From the NCBI GenBank assembly GCA_947474005.1, contig CANJHI010000027.1, positions 1-39,144 of the forward strand: DNA of 39,144 nt, given 5' to 3'. This stretch comes from Alphaproteobacteria bacterium. GTDB taxonomy: Bacteria; Pseudomonadota; Alphaproteobacteria; Reyranellales; Reyranellaceae. The stretch's first letter is position 1. Each line of letters opens with the position of its first letter. Of the stretch, positions 33,337 through 39,144 are shown one piece after another. Under the pieces are notes generated by a model. The model had not been told where the DNA came from, did not search any database, and saw nothing but the letters and a program-made list of their open reading frames with translations. A program made the position numbers and the translations under genes.

Positions 33337-34163
33337 AGCATTTCGAGCGGCTGCTTGCCCCTGGGCGGCGGGAACGCCCGGTCAAGGTCGGCCAGGATCT
33401 GCGGCGTCAACTTCACATCGAGCGCGCCGAGATTTTCCTTCACGCGGTCGCGTGTCGACGATTTTGGAATGGTGACGACGCCCGGCTGCGCGAGCAGCCA
33501 GGCGATCGCAAGCTGGGCCGGCGTGCAACCCAGTCCATCGGCGAGCTTCTTGAGTGCGGGCTCGCGCAGAAGTCCGCCCTGGTCGAGCGGCGAGTAGGCC
33601 ATCAGCGGGATGGACTTCTTTCGCATCCACGGCAGGAGATCGTATTCGGGGCCGCGGCGCGAGAGGCAGTAAAGCACCTGGTTGCTGGCGTTGAGCCCCT
33701 TATCGAGACGGGCGGCGTCCTCCATGTCGTCGAGGTCGAAGTTGCTGACGCCGAAGTCGCCGATCTTTCCCGCTTGGCGCAGGCGATGGAATGCCTCGAA
33801 GGTTTCCTCGATCCTGGCACCTCCGCGCCAGTGCAGCAGATAGAGATCGATCCGCTCGATCCGCATCCGCTTCAGGCTGCGTTCGCACGCCGCGATCGTG
33901 CCGGCGCGCGAGGCGTTGTGCGGATAGACCTTGCTGACGATGAACGGGCGCTCGCTGCGGCCGGCGATCGCTTCGCCCACGATTTCTTCGGCGCCGCCGT
34001 CGCCATACATCTCGGCCGTGTCGATCATCGGATAGCCGAGATCCAGCCCGTATTTCAGGGCATCGAGCTCCTCGGCGCGCCGTCGGGGGCTTTCGCCCAT
34101 CCGCCAGGTACCGAGGCCCAGGGCCGGCATCGTCGCGCCGGAGGACAATTTACAGGAACGCAT
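33333..34163 (-). CDS. Aldo/keto reductase
   Basis: This 276-residue TIM-barrel NADPH oxidoreductase has the catalytic tetrad in order: Asp and Tyr in DTAEMYGDGGAEEIVGEAI, Lys in FIVSKVYPHNAS and His in LYLLHWRGG. The cofactor site VTIPKSSTRDRVKENLGAL lies near the end. The substrate is unknown. ATG 34163 is the first in-frame ATG; TTG 34184 is a weak alternative. It sits on the opposite strand between ybeY and corC, which are contiguous in many relatives, so it looks like a later insertion into that operon. Confidence 0.9.
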   Translation of the reverse strand: MRSCKLSSGATMPALGLGTWRMGESPRRRAEELDALKYGLDLGYPMIDTAEMYGDGGAEEIVGEAIAGRSERPFIVSKVYPHNASRAGTIAACERSLKRMRIERIDLYLLHWRGGARIEETFEAFHRLRQAGKIGDFGVSNFDLDDMEDAARLDKGLNASNQVLYCLSRRGPEYDLLPWMRKKSIPLMAYSPLDQGGLLREPALKKLADGLGCTPAQLAIAWLLAQPGVVTIPKSSTRDRVKENLGALDVKLTPQILADLDRAFPPPRGKQPLEML

Positions 34164-34213
34164 CAAGAACTTCCGAGATTGCAACGCAGGGCCGATAGCC
34201 TATCTTATGAACC

Positions 34214-35167
34214 ATGCCCGATTCCACAGCGCACAGTACGCGGCCGGGCCTTGCTGGCCCGGAATCCACAAGCGAACCCCCAGGGGCATCGGTCCCTTCG
34301 GCGGCTCCCGAGGTTCCTTCCACGGGCGGAATATTGCGCGCCATTCTGCGCAAGCTGCGCCGCCGCGAGAAGAACGAGGCGGTCCGCGAGGCCATCGAAG
34401 AGCTGATCGAGGAGACGCCCGAGAGCGACACGCCGATCAGCGAGGATCAACGCGTCCTGCTCGCCAATATCCTGAAGCTGCGCGACAAGACGGTGGCCGA
34501 CGTCATGGTGCCACGCGTCGACATCATCGCCATCGCCGCCGACACGCCGCTCGACGAGGTCGTGCGTATCATCCAGGCCGAGGCCCACTCGCGCTATCCG
34601 GTCTATCGCGAGGCTCTCGACGACGTGATCGGCATGATCCACATCAAGGACGTGCTCGCCTACTGGGGCACGTCGAAGAAGTTCAATCTCCGCGACATCC
34701 TGCGCCGGGTCGTCTTCGTGGCGCCGACACTGCCGGTACTCGACATGCTGCTCGACATGCGCCGTTCGCGCACGCACATGGCGCTGGTGGTCGACGAGTT
34801 CGGCGGCACCGACGGCCTGCTCACGATCGAGGATCTGGTGGAGGAGATCGTGGGCGAGATCGAAGACGAGCACGACGTCGCCGAGACGCCGACGGTCGCC
34901 CGCCGCGTCGACGGCACCATCGACGTCAATGGCCGCACGCCCATCGAGCTTCTCGAGCAGGAGATCGGTCGCGTGCTGTCGGAGGACGAACGGCGCGAGA
35001 TCGATACGGTCGGCGGACTCATCTTCTCGCTGCTCGGCCGCATCCCCGAGCGCGGCGAGGTCGTGCGCCATCCGTCCGGCGTCGAGTTCGAAGTGCTCGA
35101 TGTCGATCCGCGGCGCATCCGCCGCCTGCGTGTGCGGCAGCCGACGTCGTCTCGGTCTGCCGCCTGA
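34214..35167 (+). CDS. corC: CorC/HlyC-type CBS-domain protein
   Basis: This 317-residue protein has a disordered N-terminus (about 1-40, rich in Pro, Ser and Thr), a helical stretch, and two CBS domains. The first begins RDKTVADVMVPRVDIIAIAAD, with SRYPVYREALDDVIGMIHIKDVL between, and the second has MALVVDEFGGTDGLLTIEDLVEEIVGEIEDEHD. A C-terminal CorC_HlyC domain (VGGLIFSLLGRIPERGEVVRH) follows. It lacks membrane segments, so it is soluble. CorC is linked to magnesium/cobalt efflux; in this class it lies before lnt. It is 50 bp from the divergent aldo/keto reductase. Confidence 0.92.
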   Translation: MPDSTAHSTRPGLAGPESTSEPPGASVPSAAPEVPSTGGILRAILRKLRRREKNEAVREAIEELIEETPESDTPISEDQRVLLANILKLRDKTVADVMVPRVDIIAIAADTPLDEVVRIIQAEAHSRYPVYREALDDVIGMIHIKDVLAYWGTSKKFNLRDILRRVVFVAPTLPVLDMLLDMRRSRTHMALVVDEFGGTDGLLTIEDLVEEIVGEIEDEHDVAETPTVARRVDGTIDVNGRTPIELLEQEIGRVLSEDERREIDTVGGLIFSLLGRIPERGEVVRHPSGVEFEVLDVDPRRIRRLRVRQPTSSRSAA

Positions 35168-35175
35168 TCGCGACG

Positions 35176-35209
35176 TCTTGGCAATGAGCCTCTCTTGGCA
35201 ATGAACCTC
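35176..35209 (+). repeat. 17-bp tandem duplication spanning the lnt start
   Basis: Unit 1 is tcttggcaatgagcctc (35176-35192). Unit 2 (35193-35209) differs at one base (g to a). Each unit contains an ATG, so the initiation region of lnt is present twice. Confidence 0.9.
35184..35204 (+). CDS. Six-codon leader ORF ahead of lnt (putative)
   Basis: The ATG of the first repeat unit opens MSLSWQ then TGA, whose bases overlap the lnt ATG (ATGA). It could be translated and passed on to lnt by coupling. There is no strong ribosome site, so translation is a hypothesis. Confidence 0.35.
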   Translation: MSLSWQ

Positions 35210-36703
35210 AAGGGATGGCGCGTCGCGGGCGTGGCCTTTTTGGCTGGCGCACTGGCCGCATTGGCGATGCCGCCGCTCTATTGGCTGCCGCTGGCCGTCG
35301 TGGGCATGGTCGTCTTCGTCTGGATCTGGGAGACCGCGCCCGGGCCGCGGAGCGCGTTCCTGCGGGGCTGGGCGTGGGGCATCGGGCATTTCGCCGTCGG
35401 CTCCTACTGGATCCTCGCGGCCTTTTCCGTGCCGCCGGCCGACTACGAACTGCTGGGACCGCCGATCGTAGGCGGCCTGGCGGTCATCCTGGGCCTCTTT
35501 CCGGGCCTCGCGGCCGGGGTGGCGCGATGGGCGGCGCTGCGATGGCCGGCGTTGGCGGGGCGCTATCGCCGCCTCATCCTGCTGGCTATCGCCTGGACCC
35601 TCGCCGAATGGCTGCGTGGCCACGTGTTCACGGGCTTTCCGTGGAATCCGCTCGGCCATGTCTGGGCCTTCGCCGCGCCGCTCGTCCAGGGGGCGGCCCT
35701 GTTCGGAGTCTATGGGCTCGGGGCCTTCACCTTCCTTGTTCTGGCGGCGCCGACGGCGGGATGGCGCGCCTCGGTTGCGGCCCTGGTCACGGTCGGCCTC
35801 GCGGGGGCCGTCGGCCAGGCAGTGATCCAGCCGGCGGCTGACGACGGCCCTGTTGTGCGCATCGTCCAGCCGAACATCCCACAGTCGGAGAAGTGGCGGC
35901 CCGATACCCAGGCCCGCCAACTCGCCAAGCTGATCGAGATGAGTCGCCGCCCCGGCTTCGACCGTCTCGCCGCCGTCATCTGGCCGGAGACAGCCCTTCC
36001 GTTCATCATCGAGCCGGGGTCAGCGGCATTGGAAGCCATGGCCGCGGCAGTGCCGCCCCGCGGCTACCTTTTGACCGGTGCCGCTCGTGGTAGCGGCCGG
36101 CGCGAGGACGGCGTGTGGAACTCGCTGCTGGTCATCGACCGGGCAGGCACCATCGTCGCGCATTACGACAAGGTCCATCTGGTGCCGTTGGGCGAGTACA
36201 TTCCGTTCCACAAGCAACTCGCCCCGGTGTCCGGCTTGATCGGGCGCGGATCGTTCGAAGTGGGTGAGGATCGCGTCACCCTTGGAATTCCCGGCCTGCC
36301 GTCGTTCTCGCCGGTGATCTGCTACGAGGTGATCTTTCCGGCGGCGGTGACGGGCCCCGGCGAGCGGCCCCGTTGGCTCTTGAACGTCACCAACGATGCA
36401 TGGTTCGACCTCTCGAGCGGCCCCTTGCAGCATCTCGTCAGCGCCCGCTTGCGGGCAGTGGAAGAAGGCCTGCCCATGATCCGCGTCGCCAACACCGGCG
36501 TATCCGCCGTGATCGACGCCTATGGCCGGGTCCTGGTGTCGCTCGACATGATGGAGGAGGGCATTATCGACCACCCCCTCCCGCAGGCCCGCGCGGCGAC
36601 GCCCTACGGTCGTTGGGGTGACGGGGTTCTTTTGGTCATCCTGGTGCTGATGGGTGGCTTCTTGGTCGTCGGCAGAACTCGGATCGGCCGAGCCCGGATT
36701 TAG
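35201..36703 (+). CDS. lnt: Apolipoprotein N-acyltransferase
   Basis: This 500-residue inner-membrane enzyme adds the third acyl chain to lipoproteins. N-terminal membrane helices (about 6, such as VAFLAGALAALAMPPLYWLP and LILLAIAWTLAEWL) precede a periplasmic nitrilase domain with the Glu263-Lys324-Cys374 triad (WPETALP, HYDKVHLVPLGE, ICYEVIFP). A last helix (GVLLVILVLMGGFLVV) closes it. The start is ATG 35201 in the second unit of the tandem repeat; TTG 35195 is in frame but less likely. Confidence 0.95.
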   Translation: MNLKGWRVAGVAFLAGALAALAMPPLYWLPLAVVGMVVFVWIWETAPGPRSAFLRGWAWGIGHFAVGSYWILAAFSVPPADYELLGPPIVGGLAVILGLFPGLAAGVARWAALRWPALAGRYRRLILLAIAWTLAEWLRGHVFTGFPWNPLGHVWAFAAPLVQGAALFGVYGLGAFTFLVLAAPTAGWRASVAALVTVGLAGAVGQAVIQPAADDGPVVRIVQPNIPQSEKWRPDTQARQLAKLIEMSRRPGFDRLAAVIWPETALPFIIEPGSAALEAMAAAVPPRGYLLTGAARGSGRREDGVWNSLLVIDRAGTIVAHYDKVHLVPLGEYIPFHKQLAPVSGLIGRGSFEVGEDRVTLGIPGLPSFSPVICYEVIFPAAVTGPGERPRWLLNVTNDAWFDLSSGPLQHLVSARLRAVEEGLPMIRVANTGVSAVIDAYGRVLVSLDMMEEGIIDHPLPQARAATPYGRWGDGVLLVILVLMGGFLVVGRTRIGRARI

Positions 36704-36764
36704 TCTGCTTCGAGATTCAGCGGCCTGAGGTTCAGCTTGCATTATGGGTAAGAGGGATTAATGT

Positions 36765-36840
36765 CATATGCAGCTTAGGCGTGTAGATATGCATTTCTGC
36801 ACATGTGAATTTCTTAATTCACTGCGCTTTCTGCATGTAT
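36765..36840. promoter_or_regulatory. Palindrome-rich upstream region of the XRE gene
   Basis: GTGAATT (36805-36811) and AATTCAC (36816-36822) form a perfect inverted repeat with 4 bases between. ATATGCA or TGCAT sites occur at 36767-36772, 36787-36793, 36798-36803 (TGCACA) and 36832-36836. The stretch is AT-rich and could be an operator for the adjacent HTH protein. Binding is inference. Confidence 0.4.
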
Positions 36841-36901
36841 TCGATGGCGATCTTGCAACCGTCTTGCCGTTGCGGAATTGTATGTAGAGGAATCTGGACC
36901 G

Positions 36902-37357
36902 ATGGCAAAATCACACCCGGTTGACGTCCACGTCGGCGCGCGCATGCGTCAGCGGCGTACGCTGCTTGGCATGAGCCAGGAGAAGCTCGGGACGGCCGTC
37001 GGGCTGACATTCCAGCAGATCCAGAAGTACGAGCGCGGGTCCAACCGGATCGGTTCGAGCCGTCTGTTCGAGTTCGCCAAGGTCCTGGATGTGCCGGTGT
37101 CGTATTTCTTCGACGAGATGCCGGCCAATGCGCTGGCTGGGCGGCCGATGTCGGGACGCGGCCGCAAGGGCTTCGGCGAGGCCGGCACGCCGTTCGAGCA
37201 GGAAAAGGATCCCCTGATCAAGCGCGAGACCCTCGAACTGGTGCGCGCCTACTACAAGATCCGCGAAGCCCGGGTGCGTAAGCGCATCTTCGAGATGGTG
37301 AAGGCCGTGGGCGCCGCTAGCCACGCCGAGGTCCTGGGGGGCCGCAAGGGTCGCTAA
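36902..37357 (+). CDS. XRE-family HTH transcriptional regulator
   Basis: This is a 151-residue DNA-binding protein. The HTH spans about residues 12-70: VGARMRQRRTLLGMSQEKLG, then VGLTFQQIQKYERGSNRI, SSRLFEFAKVLDVPVSYFF. The C-terminal half is a charged helix LIKRETLELVRAYYKIREARVRKRIFEMVKAV. It lies between lnt and metK as in many alphaproteobacteria. The target is unknown. ATG 36902 is chosen with an agagga box upstream; TTG 36878 would add eight residues. Confidence 0.9.
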   Translation: MAKSHPVDVHVGARMRQRRTLLGMSQEKLGTAVGLTFQQIQKYERGSNRIGSSRLFEFAKVLDVPVSYFFDEMPANALAGRPMSGRGRKGFGEAGTPFEQEKDPLIKRETLELVRAYYKIREARVRKRIFEMVKAVGAASHAEVLGGRKGR

Positions 37358-37376
37358 GGGCGGATACCGGCGGAAA

Positions 37377-37421
37377 GGGTCGCAGGACCCCCTGCCGCGA
37401 ACCCCTTGATTTTTGCCGACA
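37377..37421 (+). terminator. Possible terminator after the XRE gene
   Basis: GGGTC (37378-37382) can pair with GACCC in a short hairpin, or a longer, imperfect stem with CGAACCCC can form; a T-rich tract (ttgattttt) follows. The fold is imperfect, so the call is tentative. Confidence 0.35.
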
Positions 37422-37568
37422 ATTGGCGTTTTTAACGGCGCGGCCTCGATGGTCGATGCCGCCGCGGACGGATTTGGACGACTTGCCACCGCGAAAACAA
37501 AGGCTAAGCCGGACGTTGGCGGCCCTGCTGCCCTGCCCGGAGTCCAGCGTGAACCGTGGGAGGGCATT

Positions 37569-38855
37569 GTGACGCTCAAGGACTATCTTTTTACCAGTGA
37601 ATCCGTTTCCGAAGGCCATCCGGACAAGGTCAGCGACCAGATCTCGGACGCCATCCTCGACGCGTTCATCGCCAATGACATCAAGCTCGGCATCGCCGAC
37701 GACAGCCACGCCAATACACGTCTCGGCTGCGAGACGCTGGTCACCACCAACAAGATCGTGATCGCCGGCGAAGGCCGCGCCTCGGCGCCCTTCATGAAGA
37801 AGTACGGCAAGCAGACCGTCGTGAATCGCGAAGCGCTGACCGAGATTGCGCGCGGGGTCGTGCGCGACATCGGCTACGACCAGGACGGCTTCAGCTATCA
37901 CGGCGCCGACGTTGAAGTGCTGTTGCACGGCCAGTCACCCGATATCGCCATGGGCGTCGACGCCAAGAAGAAGGGCGGCAATCTCGGCGACCAGGAAGGC
38001 GCGGGCGACCAGGGCCTGATGTTCGGGTTCGCCTGCCGCGATTCGGAGGAATACGAGAAGGGCTCGTTCATGCCGGCCCCGATCTTCTTCTCGCACAAGA
38101 TCCTCGAAGTGCTGAGCAAGGCCCGCCGTTCGGGCGAGCTTGGCGACCTGCAGCCGGACGCCAAGAGCCAGGTGACGGTGCGCTATGTCGACGGCAAGGC
38201 CGTCGGCGCCACCAAGGTCGTGGTCTCGACACAGCACCGCGAAGCCACTGCGAAGGGCAAGAAGTACAACTCCGGAATGATCCGCGAGATGATCACGTCC
38301 TATGTCGAGAAGTCGCTGCCCAAGGGCTGGATGCCCAAGAAGACGGCTGACTTCTTCTGCAATCCGACCGGCAACTTCGTCGTCGGCGGTCCCGACGGCG
38401 ACTGCGGCCTCACTGGCCGCAAGATCATCGTCGACACCTACGGCGGCTTCGCACCGCACGGTGGCGGCGCCTTCTCGGGCAAGGACCCGACCAAGGTCGA
38501 TCGCTCGGCAGCCTATGCCGCGCGCTATCTCGCCAAGAACGTGGTGGCCGCGGGCCTCGCCGACCGCTGCCTGATCCAGGTGGCCTACGCGATCGGCGTG
38601 GCCGATCCGATGTCGCTCTATGTCGACACCCAGGGCACCGGCAGGGTGGACGAGCGCAAGCTGGAGAAGGTCCTCGCCGACGTCTTCCCGCTGCGCCCGA
38701 CCAACATCCGCCGCGGCCTGCAGCTCAACAAGCCGATCTACCAGCGCACCGCGTCTTACGGCCACTTCGGCCGCAAGCCCGAGCGCGACGGCGCCTTCTC
38801 GTGGGAGCGCACCGATCTCGTGGCCGAGCTGAAGCGGGCGTTCGGCGCGCGCTAA
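37569..38855 (+). CDS. metK: S-adenosylmethionine synthase
   Basis: This 428-residue enzyme makes SAM from methionine and [24 protein letters not shown] includes His17 of the ATP site. [30 protein letters not shown], the P-loop-like [23 protein letters not shown] and the end [14 protein letters not shown] are all canonical. The start is GTG 37569 with gggaggg (37558-37564) a few bases before it. The frame is open to 37413, but residues there have no MetK counterpart. It is the last gene of the lnt-XRE-metK row and is followed by a strong terminator. Confidence 0.97.
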   Translation: MTLKDYLFTSESVSEGHPDKVSDQISDAILDAFIANDIKLGIADDSHANTRLGCETLVTTNKIVIAGEGRASAPFMKKYGKQTVVNREALTEIARGVVRDIGYDQDGFSYHGADVEVLLHGQSPDIAMGVDAKKKGGNLGDQEGAGDQGLMFGFACRDSEEYEKGSFMPAPIFFSHKILEVLSKARRSGELGDLQPDAKSQVTVRYVDGKAVGATKVVVSTQHREATAKGKKYNSGMIREMITSYVEKSLPKGWMPKKTADFFCNPTGNFVVGGPDGDCGLTGRKIIVDTYGGFAPHGGGAFSGKDPTKVDRSAAYAARYLAKNVVAAGLADRCLIQVAYAIGVADPMSLYVDTQGTGRVDERKLEKVLADVFPLRPTNIRRGLQLNKPIYQRTASYGHFGRKPERDGAFSWERTDLVAELKRAFGAR

Positions 38856-38877
38856 GCCTGCCACCTGTTCGATAGCG

Positions 38878-38911
38878 AAGGGCGCGCGGACCTCCGGTCC
38901 GCGCGCCTTTT
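38878..38911 (+). terminator. Intrinsic terminator of metK
   Basis: The left arm (38878-38892, ending GCGCGCGGACC) pairs with the right arm (38896-38911, beginning GGTCCGCGCGC) across a 3-base loop, ending in TTTT. One G-T pair lies in the lower stem. It begins 22 bp after the metK stop. Confidence 0.88.
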
Positions 38912-39036
38912 GCATTAGAAATAGATCCTAAATGATTGATTTTACGTAACTGCCCAGCTACCTCGACCAAGCTCAGGCCAATCGTAATCGTCCAATCAGG
39001 CTGAATGGATTGCTCATCAAGGTCACTGCTGTCCGG

Positions 39037-39144
39037 TTAAAAAGAGAACAGATTCAATTGGTTGCCGATGGCGACGTCATCGGAGCTGGGATGATTGGCT
39101 GAAAAGGCTTGTTGCAAGGGCATCTTCTCGAAAAGCGTGAGCGA
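39037..39144 (-). mobile_element. IS4-like transposase, C-terminal end (partial, continues beyond the window)
   Basis: The minus strand encodes 35 residues before a TAA: SLTLFEKMPLQQAF, then SANHPSSDDVAI and GNQLNLFSF. The LFEKxP...QAF and NQLxLFxF ends are typical of IS4-family transposases. The rest of the element lies to the right of the window. Its terminal inverted repeat should be in 38912-39036, but I cannot define it without the other end. The frame shows no break in the visible part. Its base composition is less GC-rich than its neighbours. Confidence 0.68.

Noticed and set aside
37413-37568. An N-terminal extension of MetK
   Set aside because: It has no MetK family counterpart, and the GTG at 37569 has a strong ribosome site.

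Overview
The window is high-GC chromosomal DNA of an alphaproteobacterium. It encodes a RegB/RegA redox two-component pair, adjacent olsB-olsA ornithine-lipid genes, a run of fur, miaB, phoH, ybeY, corC, lnt, an XRE regulator and metK, and a SAM-II riboswitch in front of metX-metW. All of these are typical of that class. Overall gene content suggests a Rhodospirillales or Reyranella-like lineage, but this is an impression and not a measured placement. Gene density is high, with many 4-base start/stop overlaps.

Layout. 1-1296: 3' part of regB, then regA. 1323-5958: a DpgC-like crotonase, tRNA-Gly(CCC), an acyl-CoA dehydrogenase, a Cys/Met-metabolism PLP enzyme and a TetR regulator. 5936-9340 (minus strand): an aromatic amino acid operon running from a chorismate mutase/degenerate P-protein through hisC and tyrA to chaC. 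9418-11353: promoter, SAM-II riboswitch, terminator, metX and metW (methionine entry). 11370-15476: a large palindrome, then a minus-strand set (a GNAT-metallophosphatase fusion, a YbaK-like deacylase, a DUF1932 dehydrogenase-like protein and a methyltransferase), divergent from gloB. 16326-17134: a BrnT-type toxin and CopG-like antitoxin bracketed by a duplicated end of gloB. 17128-20673 (minus): P-loop kinase, MarR, a 490-bp gene-free stretch, an MFS transporter and an HSL-type esterase. 20759-24106: DUF2333, TauE/SafE permease, TIGR02186 protein and universal stress protein. 24397-28686: nfuA, a Bax-like glucosaminidase, a D-Ala-D-Ala dipeptidase, tsaB-rimI, a TusA-like protein and fur. 28752-38855: olsB-olsA, miaB-phoH-ybeY, an opposing aldo/keto reductase, corC-lnt, an XRE regulator and metK. 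The last 108 bases are the C-terminal end of an IS4-like transposase.

How the genes work together. Methionine/SAM metabolism is represented at both ends: metX-metW sits under a SAM-sensing leader, and metK makes the SAM. Redox, iron and sulfur control appears in regBA, fur, nfuA and the TusA-like protein. Envelope functions appear in lnt, corC, olsBA, the glucosaminidase and the dipeptidase.

The most striking observations are four. First, the SAM-II riboswitch in front of metX has a terminator arm that repeats the pseudoknot strand, which suggests a SAM-dependent transcriptional switch. Second, the toxin-antitoxin module is inserted at the 3' end of gloB with a 27-bp direct repeat. Third, a 17-bp tandem duplication at the lnt start creates a six-codon coupled leader ORF. 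Fourth, there are several unusual proteins: the DpgC-like enzyme, the degenerate P-protein and the GNAT-phosphatase fusion. No CRISPR array, prophage or large defence island was seen.
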